A DNA stretch of 64,000 nucleotides from Scortum barcoo (lineage: Eukaryota > Chordata > Actinopteri > Centrarchiformes > Terapontidae). This document shows positions 47,961 to 60,200 of the stretch, in pieces. The notes below the pieces were generated by a model, which did not search any database, was not told where the DNA came from, and saw only the letters and a program-made list of their open reading frames with translations. Location: contig CM041531.1 of NCBI GenBank assembly GCA_023238725.1, positions 19,376,643 through 19,440,642 of the forward strand. Reading direction: 5' to 3'. The position numbers and the translations under genes were made by a program. Position 1 is the stretch's first letter, and each line of letters starts with the position of its first letter.

Positions 47961-48339
47961 AATACCAACCAGATTAACAGGACACTACCGCTGGTGTTAT
48001 GCATCTTGTTTGTCCAACAGGATGGTTTAAAGACAATGTCAAGTTTAAAGATACAGTTACAAAAGTTTTTTTTCCCCTATTTTTGTTTGACAAGTAAGTG
48101 ATCAAGTTAATGTTTATCTTTCACAGAACTGTCTCAACAGGAAGTTCATTAGGGTACTTTCTTGTGAGGCTGTCAATGATTGATAACTTGTAATGTTAAT
48201 CCAAAAAAAAACCAAAACAAAACAAAGAAAAATAAAACAGAGGAGACACAGAGACAGACGGGTGTTTTTAGCACCTCATCATGTTGTAAGAGCAACCAAA
48301 TAAGGTTTTCTTTTTCTGTTTACTAGCACGTTTTAGGAC
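47961..48339. promoter_or_regulatory. AT-rich stretch with a composite MEIS + PBX-HOX site
   Basis: Mostly A- and T-run-rich spacer, but CTGTCAATGATTGATAA at 48170-48186 places a MEIS site (CTGTCA) two bases from a PBX-HOX site (TGATTGAT). This is the best TALE-HOX composite in the window. Confidence 0.3.
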
Positions 48340-49600
48340 ATGCAGACATCTCGGAGAGAAAGCTCAGAGTCTCGTTTCCTGCACGCAGCATGTTTTCATT
48401 TACCAAACGAGGAGCGGAGCCAATGAGAAAATCAATAGCACAGATAAGCAGCCCCTCTGCCCTCAATGTGTGACGGTGAACCCATATGGACATAGCAGGG
48501 TGCTTTGGCGAAACATGTCACTAAAGAAGAGAAAGATCCCGTCTCTCCCAAATGTTTCTGCTCTTCTCCGCAGACAAAAGGCTGTTGTTGGACCTTAGTT
48601 AACAGCCATACCTTCAGGTTGCTGTAATTGCAGAATGAGAATTGAGTGATGTCAATGACTAAAAAAAAGCAGGAAAGAGACATAGGCAGAGAGGAGAGAA
48701 GAGTGCACGCTAGATAGCAGCTGTGAGTAAGTGAGTGAGTGTGCAGGTTTGTAGCTTAAGGTCAGAGGTCCCATGAAAAAGCTGAAAGAAAGGTGTATCA
48801 AAGAAACCGAGGATGGAGAATGCATACATGTACAGTCTGATCCATCATAGTCCATGCTTAAGGGTTTCTGTGCAATATGTTCTCTATTACATAGCCCAGG
48901 TGATTTCTGTCTGTCTCCCCTCAGAACATGATCTCCTCCAGGCCACGGCCCCCGTCTCGTTAAAGCGGCATGGACCCGGCGTGGATTGAGTTTAAAAGTA
49001 ATAAAGAAGCGGACCTGCTGGCTAGGTGAAAAACCCGCTATCGGATTCCTAAGAGCAACTTTCTTTTCATGTGCAGACTGCATTCAACGAAGCGTTTAAT
49101 TCAACAAATCCATGGTTGTGATCCACCAGAAACGGAGCCGGGTTAAGTTAGTTCAATTTGTACCAAACGATCTCCACATGATCAAAGCGCGGCGAGCTCT
49201 CCCCAACATACTGCTTAAATTAGACTAACACCAAAGTCTTTGGCTCTTGGACAGTATTTGGAATGTCTTACCAGCAGAGAAATTCTTTCGCACATATGGT
49301 TTCAATAGACCCAAGATGCCAGCTTCACATCTTTAATGGGCTGACAGGGAACTTTGGTGCTAACTCTCCGACTCCCAAAAGTTCTTGGGCTGTCACCCGC
49401 AAAGGTTTTTTTTCTTTTTTTTTTCACTGTTCCTTCCCCTCCTATTACTAGGCGGTGAAGAGGAGCAATTGTGCAGCGGAGAGAAGGAGTTGTTCTTTCC
49501 CACTCCCTGCTGCAAACGTCATCCCTTGCTGTGAGACTGTCACTTCTCGAGTGTGTGTTAACCACAGTAAGTCAGGCAGGCCTGCGGTCTGCTAGGAGCA
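48340..49600. promoter_or_regulatory. Candidate conserved non-coding block
   Basis: About 1.2 kb, CpG-containing in 48350-48430 and 48930-49220, with CCAAT at 48420-48424. A T8C-T10 run interrupts it at 49406-49424. The 143-codon minus frame at 48652-49083 has no domain and becomes Ser/Leu/Phe-rich at its end, so I treat it as spurious. Enhancer role is inferred. Confidence 0.35.
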
Positions 49601-51089
49601 TCTAACCAAAGTTACTGAGTTACCCCGACCAGACCATGTCCTTCTCCTCTTTCTTCTCCTCCTCTTCCATTCTCTTGGCGATAGAGCTCCACACTGCTGT
49701 GTAGTGGGCCAAGATGTTGTCAGTCGTGCAGACAGTCTGTGTGTGTATTTATGTGTGTGTACTGATTATGTGAGTGCATATGTACTTCTTTGTGTGCAGA
49801 TAACTGGTGCGCATGTTAGCCAGACTGGGCAAGAAAACCCTTCCTTCTCCCTTCCCCTTGTCTACATCTGCAGGGCATGTGGAGCACAGAAAACACACAA
49901 ACACACCAGCAGGAGAAAACAGGGGTGCGGTTCACGTGTGCCTGCTGGATATCGAGCACTCCCTCGGCATGTTGTAAAAGCCTCTCTAATATCAGTGTTA
50001 TAACCAGACAGGCTGTGCGTAGCAGGATCCAGTTTTCTTGTCACCAAAGTTGGAGATATCACGCCCTGCACATGATTGTGACTTGTTTGGATGAGCGGAT
50101 GTCACAGGCGTTATAGATATAAACGGAATATCACACACACAAAGTTCCAGATACTTCAGATTTAACAGCTGAATTGACTTAGGACTCTCGGGAGAGTTCA
50201 AAATGTGACATTTTCACTCTGCGTCTGCACTTTTGTTACAACAGGCATAAAGAAAATCTGAAAAGTAGAACCAGCAGGGGGTTGGTAGGTGGGTTGTGGG
50301 TTGGGGGCGTCTCTCCAGGAGCACACTCAGACTTCTCAGCTCTATTTCTGTTCTAGCGCAATTAGTCTGTTCCCAGAAGACAAGGCTGGGGATTCAATAC
50401 ATGAATAAGCGCTTGTTGGCATGTCACTCCATGAGTTCTATAGTATAGTGGGATCTCCAAGTGTGTATGTGTGTTTTGTTTTTATTTGAAGACTTGCATG
50501 ATGTGTTGCATTAAATCATTTTTATTTAGCCATATACTATATCTACACATTCTCATGAATTTTCCAGCTGAAGTGGCTCACCCCAATATAATTTGAATAT
50601 GTGGTGTAAAAAATATCTTAAGATTTCCCCAAATGCTAAACCAAAATTCCTACAGCACTCTGTGAATACATATTGTGTTGATCAGCTATGCTCCACGCCA
50701 GCACAAGTCTTCATCTGCAGGAATTTTCTGTTGTTACAATTCTACATATCATGTTGTAAATAGAGAATGCATCATAGCAAATTACATTTTTCTGCACTAC
50801 GTTTTTTTTCCAACCTGACTTTGTTTTCATTTTGTTACTGATGTTTTCCATAAATCAGCATATAAAGAAATTATAATTGTATCTCTTGCTTTTGATGTTG
50901 GTGATGAAGCTTTTCCCACTGCTATATGTGTGTGTGTGTGTTTGTTGTACAGTACAGTTCAGCCACACTTTAACCTCATGCTTAAAATGTAAAATACAAC
51001 AGCTAATCACAAACACATTTTTATATGCATCACTCTCAGTATGTAAATCCTTGTTGTCAACTTCAAATGATATGGACGCTGGCTAAAAG
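49601..51089. other. Spacer with one acceptor-plus-open-frame segment
   Basis: A strong pyrimidine-rich acceptor ends at 49873 and is followed by 81 codons open to a stop at 50116. Another frame behind the same acceptor is also open for over 40 codons. No product recognised. The remainder is spacer with GT runs near 49738-49760 and 50928-50941. Confidence 0.35.
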
Positions 51090-51640
51090 TATTTGTTCAC
51101 CGCAGTAATTTATGCATAAAGTGGCTTTTGTCAGGCAGCAACAAAGCAACTTTGATAAATGCCCCTTAATTTATTGTCACGTATGTGAAATCAAAGTGAA
51201 ACATTTACAGGCTGTGCACTGAGCCTGACCAGAGGAGAGGCCTCTTTGGTGAAAGCGAGTGTAGCCCTGAATTTCTTGTCTTTGGAAACTTGGAAACCTC
51301 CTCTCAAGCCCTCAGGGTTAATCAGAGGCATAAAGGTTACGATGTACGTCTAGTGACTAACGACAATATGATGTGCACGGAAACAACGTGACAGTTTGCA
51401 GCCATTAACCTGGGAGCAAGACATTGTCCATTTTTCAGAGGAAGACAGGTCAGATTCAACACAGGATAAGTGTTATTTTTGCCTGCGCACAGTGTGTTGT
51501 GAATTCTAACCCGCTGTCCTGTGGAAAAGATGTGCTTAATTTTATGTTCCAGTTCCTGAGCGAGACAGGAGGACTGCATTACCTAAGACCAAAGGAGAAT
51601 TCACTGAGCTTTGAACCATATGTTGAAATCTTGAGCGTTT
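51090..51640. promoter_or_regulatory. Candidate conserved block with a POU-type palindrome
   Basis: The perfect palindrome TTTATGCATAAA lies at 51109-51120, a possible POU or HOX dimer site. The block is repeat-free and balanced. The open frames within it have no product. Enhancer role is inferred. Confidence 0.35.
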
Positions 51641-51651
51641 AATGGCTAAGT

Positions 51652-51698
51652 TTACTTTAGACAAGTTGTTAGACAAGTTACTTTTAGACAGGTTGTGT
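51652..51698. repeat. Triplicated TTAGACAAGTT word
   Basis: Three near copies of TTAGACAAGTT in 47 bp (from 51656, 51669 and 51685, the last with one change). Local slippage or a small binding-site array. Confidence 0.6.
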
Positions 51699-53480
51699 CA
51701 GTGTTGTCACAGACACAATCCAATTTCACTCCCCCTCAACATGTGTTGTGCCTGGATAACTTGCTCATAAGGAACTTCTTGAGAAATGCACACCCTCTTG
51801 AAAAGAGAGAAAAGCTGGGCTAACACGACGATTCACAGGCTGACCCCTGACGCGACCTCTTGCCTGTTTGCTGACATTTTCGCAATGGACGCACTTGAAC
51901 GAAAAATTGGGGGAGGAGAAGGAAGAAGCGAGTAGTAAGGAAAGAGGAGGGGGAAAGGGAGAATGCCTTTTTCTGATGGATGAGGTCTTCTCCTGTTACA
52001 TTTGGAGAGAACACAGCTGTGAGGAGCTGTTAAGTACACGCAAACAAGCCGTCTGCTTCAGACAAGCCTGCCGGGCACCCGGCCCCACATCCCACTTGTA
52101 CAGCTCTGACACATGATCACAGCCAGACAATACATGTGGGAGCAGAGCGCGCTCCACTAAAAAGTGAGAAATATTTTCAACTAGAACAAAAAACAATCCC
52201 CTCTCAATACCGCTGGGACCCCTCTTGGTATTAATTCATCTTGTTTCTCTTTGTCTAGTGCTGGTTTGTGTGCTGTTGGGGAGAGAGAAGAGTGAAAGGA
52301 GAGAGTGGGGTTTGGTGGTTTAGTGACTAGGAAATAGGTTAGGAATGGGGAGAAATGTAAAGAACATCTGCTACCGTGACGGTGTCACACTTTGTCTAAT
52401 GTGTTTTGAATAGGCGCGGCTGTCCCAACTTGTGTGAAGGGAAACCTTTCTGATCCATATGCTGATTAAGGGAATTAATGTGGGATTTTTTAAAGCACCA
52501 TTACTGGATGGAAGCATACTCTTCTGTTGTGGTCGCAATAAAGAGCAATGTAATTATATCAAGTGACAGTTGTAAAATATATTAAAAAAGGAAACATGCT
52601 TTTTAAACTTATCTAAATTTAATTTAAACTATGAGAGTTACACTGTTATTTGGGTGAATTAATAAAAATTATTAATATTACTGTGTATCAACATTTAAAA
52701 AAGCAGGGACCTAAACTCTTTGGCCTCAATAAGCAGTGATTCTATTGGACACATGTGACTGTCATCTCGACAGTGACTACAGAGGAGGCCACGTTAGTCA
52801 ATATGTTCCCATACAAAGAACTGGAAGTGATGTGATCTTGATACTTGTGGCAAACCACAAATAAGCTGACAAAGTTTTTAAACTTTTGCACACTTCCAAT
52901 CGACAAGTAGTGTAAAGTGGTTTGGGTCAGTTGCCTATTGTAGTGTGAGGAACATGTGGCATTGCGCTAGGCTGAGTCATGCTTGTGATTCAAAGGATAA
53001 TGGAGATGGTTTGCTGACAGATGGATGTTGTGGTGAAATCTGGATCCCAAAGACAAACCCTGTCCTTTGTCAGATTTTTAGTAATAATCCATAAGTGTTT
53101 GTGAGTGAAACTTAAAACTGTTTGGTAATGGAGTAATGGCTTCTTTGTGCGAGTGTATGTGTGTGTATTATGAGTAGTGCTGATGCAGCATTCATCACTG
53201 CAGCGCCACAGCTGGTTGTGTTTTGGGTATGTGCGCCTTTCTCCCTCACTCAGACTGAACCATGAACTTAAAATGACTTCTGCTGTGAAAAGTGCTAGCA
53301 CTATTATTGGCCATACAGTGCTCAGTACATATGAAGGACACAAGAGGCGTCTGGTAGGGCAGTGTGCACATGAGTGTGTGTGCATGTGGATGTGTGAGAA
53401 CTGGAGGAGCAAAGAGAGTGGGAGAGATGTGACGTGTGCATCTTCTTTCTGAATCACAGATGCTACAACTCTGTCAGGTT
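51699..53480. other. Spacer
   Basis: Positions 51790-52140 are balanced and may be regulatory. AT-rich sequence follows. The 155-codon minus frame at 52990-53457 includes His-Thr words and no domain, and is rejected. Confidence 0.4.
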
Positions 53481-55329
53481 TGAATACACAAAATTAAATT
53501 TCAGCAGAGCACCAAATGTGTGTGTGTCTGGGTAAGTCTAAGCTGTAACCCCCAGCAGCATCTACACCAGGAACTCTGCATTTCGATTGTTGGCCAAAAT
53601 TAATCTACACATAATGGAACTATCATCATGCTATTTGTAGCGCTAAGGATAGGATAGGAGACCTCTCTATAAGGAGGACACACACAGTGAGGACAAGCCG
53701 CTGTCAGCAGCTCCAGGTCCAGGTCGCAGGATACACTATTGTTAAGTGTCTCCATTTATCACACGGCTTAGGTTAAAGAGCAACCCTACTTCCTGTATCC
53801 CAGCACTTCACACTCAGCTGAGCTGTTCTGCAGGACCATCACAAACAAAGGCAACCTTTGCACAGCAAAGACTGGGGCTCCAAAAAGAAAATAAACACAC
53901 AGATGAATAACTTGGGGGGGGGCAACTACAGGAGGAAATATATTTATATCAATAGCGCCCACTGTTATTTTTCCACAATGCTGAGTGCTAACAGTAGCTA
54001 CGTGCTGTTTTGGCTGCTGCCTGAGAGGTTAGGGTGATGAAGGAAATCCAGGTGAAGCATCTCTCCTGCTCTGATGGCGTCACGCAGCTAGCTGCCTGCT
54101 GACATGACATGAAGTACAGCCCACTTGGCAGTGTTCTGTGTGGCAAAACAGACCAGTGACAAATTATAAGGTCATTCATGGAAACACAAAAATGCTTGTG
54201 ATAAGGTTCTGATGTATAAATGGTTCGAGGGGCCCTAGTTTTAACAAATATTATTATGCACTGATTTACCCATGTAACTTATTTAGGTTGACTTTTAACA
54301 ATTTAAATAATACAATTTCTGTTAGTATGGAAAGGCACTTAATATACATTGCCCAAAGAAAAGGCTGTGTGTAATATGGTTTTAGTTGATCTGAGTCATC
54401 ATACAAGATGAGTTTACTAAATATCTACTGCTCTTTGTTTATCTGTCTCTCATTTTTAAGGCTCACCATTTACCCCAGACTTAAGTAAAATAAATGGTAA
54501 AATACACAAAATTGCTTTGGAGATGGATAGGCAGTCCATATTACTTAGGGTCTGTATGTGTGTACATGCAAAATTGAATTAACTTTGTTGACTTCCAATT
54601 ATTCTACATCTGTTTTCAGGTTCAGGGAAAGTTTTATTCCACTCCACATCTCATTAGTCATCATGTCTTTAACTCTGTGAGCTCTGCAGAGCAGATTACT
54701 CTGAGTGAGGTTTTACTCTGTCTGTCACTCTCTCTCTTTCTCAGCATCTCTGTAGTTCTCATTCTGTTTGTCTATCCATGCATGCAGATGTGTGTTTAGA
54801 TGAGGCTTGTGCTGCTATGACATGCTTCTATTTGGAATCATTATGGTTTCATTTCATTTGACTAAACTTTTTTTTTCACTCTCCAGTCACTTGAAAGAAA
54901 ACAACAGTGCCCCCTTCTTGTTCTCCAGATATTAATTCGGTTTAATTTAATTTGGGAAACATCTCCAGCAAGTTTTCCTGGCACAACCTTTGAAGTGACA
55001 ATATGAAATAATAAACCCTATTAAATATAAATCACAGGGGCAATGTCAGCATCGCTATGATTCCTATTTGATTTTCGAGAGAGAACACATGTGATCACTC
55101 TCTTCTCCATTTTTCCCCCACCCTTTATCCCACTATTTCACCTTTAATTGAATACGTTTCTGTTGTTGTTGCCAACCAACCCCCCCCACACACACACACA
55201 CACACATCTACTTCCTCAAGCACGTAATGCATGCAGTAAATAATTCAAATGAAATTAATTTTACAGCACCTTGTTTCCACTAAGCATGCCAACATCTGTT
55301 GTCGAGTCACAAGTTTACATTGTTGGTCA
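53481..55329. other. Spacer with GT, G8 and C8(CA)10 repeats
   Basis: A donor-like GGGTAAGTCT near 53530 has no partner acceptor of quality. A G8-type run lies near 53914. A C8 run at 55180-55187 leads into a CA run to 55206. No gene recognised. Confidence 0.45.
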
Positions 55330-56060
55330 TTACTTTCCACAATGAGCAAAATGTTTTATTAAAGCCCCGTGGGAGTCCCTCTTGGATCAGGCAGAGACGA
55401 CGGTGCTACTGACTGAACCCTCCCTGAACTCTGACAATCAAAGATTGGCTGCAGCTCTATTGGGGCTTGACTACTGTCTCGCTTCCCAAAACAGGCTGGG
55501 ACTTAATGTGATTGAGGTATTGGACGGCCTCGGTCCTTCAGGAAATCGCTGACCATAATGAAACAGAGCTTTGCTGACTTTTGAAGTGACGTAGTCCTTT
55601 TGTTCCACACAACAGAGTAAATCTCACCCTGCTGTTGTTTCACAAAGGCCTATTACACAGTGGATATATAAATAGGCCTTTTATTCTGTTGCCTCTAATT
55701 ACCATAGTGCAAATACTAACGGCACAATATGAAATGATAATCCTCATGTTAAATCATCAACCATTTTATCTACTGTCAACATACGACATGCAGAACACAT
55801 TATATTGCTTTTTAATAATGCTTTCCATGCTGTTGTTTTGCCTCAGTATTAAAGGAGTGTTTGGTGAAGTTAATGATATTTATTGTGGCAGAGGAAAGGA
55901 CCTACCTGTACGTATACAGTATAATATGTTAGAAAGATGTGTGTGCACATCCCAGTGTGCAAGAGGAGGCACAGAATTAAATAGCACATCTCCTTCACTT
56001 GCGGCAGGGACAGCTCAGGAAGTAGGCTGTTTATTTTCATTGGTCCACATTTAAACAGCT
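55330..56060. promoter_or_regulatory. Candidate conserved block
   Basis: CTGACAATCA near 55431-55440 is one base off the complement of a PBX-MEIS site, followed by ATTGG at 55444-55448 and 55459-55463. The 139-codon plus frame at 55635-56054 is hydrophobic at first but shows no recognised domain and no splice context. Enhancer role is inferred. Confidence 0.3.
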
Positions 56061-56639
56061 CTGCACTCACAGCCCTTCAAAGAAAGGCGCATTGTGTATT
56101 CATCAATTTTGGTACTCATGGGGAGAGAAAAAATAAGCAGACTGCTATACATAAATCATTAAGACACAATCAAAAGCAAACACAAAATATATAGAGAGAT
56201 GTACACAGACTGTGGGTTCTGTTGTGAATGTGGTTTCTAAACCTCAAACCAACGCTGCGATGGTGGTTATATTAGTAACTGTTGGAAAAGGGGCTTTAAA
56301 CACCAAAGTCTCAACAGACTGGGGCTTTAACAGAGCAGAAGAACAGGGGAAGAGACAGGCTGTGGGTGTTTCTGGAAGCACCTTTCCTCTGTAGACTTGG
56401 CTGTAAAATGTGAGGGGACCCAGGACACACCCCTGAGGAGCTCTGAAGTGGTTGTAGTCACCAAGGGGCCCTGATAGCCCTGCTGCTTCTGCGCTCCATC
56501 GGCCCCCAAGCAGGTGACAGCGACTCGTCCATACTCTGGGCCTCTGCCAGTAACAGATGTGCTTAGTCAAATGACTAATTGAAAACCTAAAACAAAATCA
56601 GCAGCTTGGCTATTTGGCCTGCATAATAACAGACCTGTG
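56061..56639. other. Spacer
   Basis: Mixed sequence. The 108-codon minus frame at 56244-56570 has no recognisable domain. Confidence 0.4.
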
Positions 56640-57260
56640 CTGATAAAGGGAGTGGGAGAAAACACACACACTCCTCTCATCGGCGGCGCCATTAACAATC
56701 ATGAGCAAAGATGAAAACAACGCTTGGTTTATTCGGCAAATGAAAGCACATAACTAGATGCTGTCCCTGGAGTCCATTTCCAATTTTAATAATACATCAA
56801 GGAGCATAGCTGCAGCAAATGCTACTATGTTGAGAGCCAAAGCATACCAAACTACTTACAGCTCCTGCATCGGGAGACAACTCCCAGAGCTAAGAATTTA
56901 GCAAATGCATAAAGGTACACAACATGATAGCTATTAGCTAAATTAAAAGAGCCATTACCAGAGTAGTGTGTGGAATCAGTTGCCAGTTAAAGACTACAAA
57001 CCAAAATTTTCCATTTCAGAAAGAAAATGTCTGCATGTTTGTTTTTCCCCACCTCATCTCTTTCCATCTTCCTAGTGAAAAGCATGCAGCCTGAGCTCGC
57101 CTCAAATTATGTACATGAATAATAAAATACCTTCTAATTAAAAACTGTTGTTAAATATGCAAAAATCTAATGATAATGAGATTGTGCAATACCTTGGAGT
57201 AAAGCATATTATAAATTACTTAGAAGTGCAAGTCAGCCTGACCCAAACATCACATTTTGA
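56640..57260. promoter_or_regulatory. Candidate conserved block with an acceptor-like site
   Basis: Repeat-free block with TAATTA at 57135-57140 and other homeodomain cores. A strong pyrimidine tract (57042-57072) ends in CCTAG at 57075, followed by 14 open codons, two stops and AATAAA at 57121-57126, a terminal-exon-like layout discussed in findings. I favour an enhancer. Confidence 0.35.
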
Positions 57261-58329
57261 AGGCTACTTGCAAAATTATGTCTGGGGCATATGGAGTGGG
57301 GGTTCACTAAACTGTGCTTAGGTCTGTCTCAAATTGTGTGTGTACATATATGCACACATATGTCTATGAATGTGCATGTCTGGTAGTGTGCGTGTGTGTA
57401 CGTTAACATATGAGTCTGGGTTTTAGTGGGGGATTAAATATATGTATGTATGCAAACACATATACCGTCTGCCTCATTGATTCTTCGGGGGGAAATGTTT
57501 CATTCAAATGTTTACATCTTTCAGATGGTAAAAAAAATACATTAAAAAGGTTACAATGTCTGGTCTAAGACATGAATAAAAATACAAGACTGTGTCTAAT
57601 GTTGCCATAACCACAGGGTTCGAACACAGAAAATTTTGGACACACTGTTCTGCAGAATTTGCCCATGAAACTAACAAGCTTTGAGTCATGATTATAATAT
57701 TTCTTGTTAAAACTACAACAACAACTACTACTACAAATGCTACTAATAATAAAACAATTGCAGGCACTGTCTTACATGCTGTATTGTCAGAGTGGCAATC
57801 ATTTACATGTATTTAATATTATTTCATTTTTATTTGCTGTGGCAGCTAAGCAACTAAATCATCACACCACTCAACAAATTTAACTTTTTTCTTCTGCTTG
57901 CTTTGTGTTTGCTTCACATCATCAATCATTGCATTTTTTCTCCTGTCCTCTGATTGACTTGTCTTCACAGCTATAAGTGACATAGCCTTTATGTTCACAA
58001 ATGCAGTAAATAAAAATAGAACATTTACATGAGGTTTTGAAGAGGCGGGCAGCAAATCAAGACATGAGGGTTGTCAGTTTGCAACAGACAAGCGTGGATC
58101 CATAAAAAAAAACAATGATGGGAGGAAAAAGTGTAAATTTTAAGTTGGCTTGTTGTTATTCTGCTGCTGACAGTCATGTCCAATTTGGTTTTCCTGTGAA
58201 GTAAATAATAGCTTGTCTTTGTAGAGAATATTTATACAGGTTCAGTGACTATAGTAAAAAGAAAATAAATATTATTTAAGGTAGTTGTAGACATCACGGG
58301 TTTATTCAGACGCTGACATGCAGATATGT
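57261..58329. other. AT-rich spacer
   Basis: AT-rich with short GT words near 57335-57400 and several A runs. No gene recognised. Confidence 0.5.
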
Positions 58330-59000
58330 GGATACACTCATATACACACCACTCTTCGTAGCCATACGTTTATTGTATTAAGATGCATTATTGAATCATA
58401 TTTATGGAGATGAGAGTTGCAAGTCAATTGGAGGCTATAATATTCCTTAGCTTTATAAATTCACTTGACACATGCAGAATAGAGCCCATATTTAATATTC
58501 AGCAAAATAAGACTTCGCTCTGATTGAAAGGTTTGCACCGCACATTGTCAAACATGATTGCTCCATTCTGGGCGAGCCAGCACTGGGAACAATGTGCATA
58601 TTTCACTTCTAGTCAATAGGCCTTTGCCATGTTTATTAAAATTTTAACAGGACTCTGGGCTTCACAGGTTCATCAGCTATTCAAAGCTACTGAACAAATC
58701 AGCTGTCATCTCCCCTTGTATGTTTCTGCCCCCTGTGTCCCTGACCTTCCTGGCATCCAGAGCACGCTGCTGTTTTAGATGACTTTCCACCAAGTCTTTA
58801 TGGCCAAATAAATAGAAGCATGTGACGCTATCCATCACACATTATAATCCTGATTGTTTTTATGTTTGAACCATAAACAAATACTTGATTATGAGGAAAG
58901 GGAATAAATCAGATGACATTATATGAGAAGGCAATCCAGCCAGCGAAACAGTCATTTAGATTAACGAAGCAAGCGCCTCGCACATACCCGCGTCCGTGCA
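58330..59000. promoter_or_regulatory. Candidate conserved block with posterior-HOX-type cores
   Basis: Repeat-free 670-bp block with TTTATTG near 58367 and TTTATGG near 58400 and 58797 (caudal/posterior-HOX type), a SOX-like AACAATG near 58588 and AAATAAATAG-type AT cores. Strongly enhancer-like texture. Function is inferred. Confidence 0.4.
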
Positions 59001-59639
59001 CATACACACTCAAGACAAACGTGCTTCAGACCACCAATAATAGTTACGACCAGAAGAGCTATGATTCGAGTGATGTAAAGGTATAAGTAAGTTCCTTAAT
59101 AAAAGCAAAGTACATCAAAGAGCAGTACTGAAACTTGTCCCTTGAATGCAGACAAGACAGCCGTTCACTTTACTGTCCTAACATCTACCATATGCATAGT
59201 GCAAGTGTTTATGCTGTGTCTAACCTTCTTGTTTTCATCGGGGAATCATCGTGGCTTTCTTTAGTTATCCATTATTGTCCTCTCACAGTTGTTCAAGTGT
59301 CTTGGTTTGGCTTATCAAACGAGGTAAACACACCATTGATGTGAAAACTTGACACAACAATGTGGTGACGTCAAACAGGCTCATCCAGAGTCAACTGTGA
59401 GACTAGAGGCCCCTTTGATGTCAGAAATGCAAGGCAGCATGGAAAACAACAGCCCTTTTGGTGAGGTAGGATGAAATGCTTGCATGTGTATGTACTGTAT
59501 ATGTACAGAGGTATGTTGTGTATGTGTGCGTCTGTGTGTGTGTGTGTGAAGGAGAGCAAGACAAAGAAAAAGGAAGAAGGGAATCTGTGTTCCTGTGTGA
59601 ATGAGGGAGAGTGAGTGAAATTGGATGTGTGTGTGCACG
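59001..59639. other. Spacer with a GT microsatellite
   Basis: TG run at 59533-59548. The minus-strand frames over it are His-Thr repeats. No gene recognised. Confidence 0.5.
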
Positions 59640-60200
59640 TGTGAAACTCATTTTACCCAGCTCTCAACTAACATCCTTCATCCAGCGCACAAAGTGAGTG
59701 AGAAAGTAGCAGTTCTTTGGCAAATAAAATCCGGTTCATGCAAAGCCAGTATTAATTTGGCTTTTCCGTTGGAATGAAATGTTTTTGTTTTGGGAGGAAA
59801 TTGCCCTGAGCAGTAATGAATTTCCCCCCTCTGTGCTGTGTGGCACCATAATTTAGCAGAGCGATAGATCACATAGGCTGACGATTTGAGTGTGCATATA
59901 TTCTAATAGAAAGCTGATAAATATTAAATGTGCAACATTTAAAAGAGGCTCATTTTCCCAGCTTTTAGTGCAGCGAGAGCAAAATTTTTCATAATGGCTG
60001 CTGGCAACATGAGACAGGCAGGAAAAAAAAAAGACACAACAAGCATTATTGAGGCCAATATTTATTCACGTTTATTTATCCAAATGAGTCTGTAAGCAAA
60101 AGAGATATCAGAGAGGCAGTGAGTAGCTAGTTTTGCAAAGCTCAGAGCTCTCTGGCATATGACAATACCCGCTGCTGCGTTTCAAAGCATCGATCACCCG
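59640..60200. promoter_or_regulatory. Candidate conserved non-coding block
   Basis: Repeat-free except for an A10-type run near 60024. Contains homeodomain ATTAAT/TAAT cores and CpG-containing words. Enhancer role is inferred. Confidence 0.35.

Noticed and set aside
48652..49083. 143-codon minus-strand frame
   Set aside because: No domain; later part is compositional Ser/Leu/Phe. More likely part of a regulatory block.
52990..53457. 155-codon minus-strand frame
   Set aside because: Contains microsatellite-type His-Thr words and no recognisable domain; no splice or promoter context.
55635..56054. 139-codon plus-strand frame with a hydrophobic start
   Set aside because: No domain recognised, no start or splice support; AT-rich DNA often yields hydrophobic frames.
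57600..57630. tRNA/SINE-like B box (GGTTCGAACAC)
   Set aside because: No matching A box at the right distance and no SINE tail or repeat structure.
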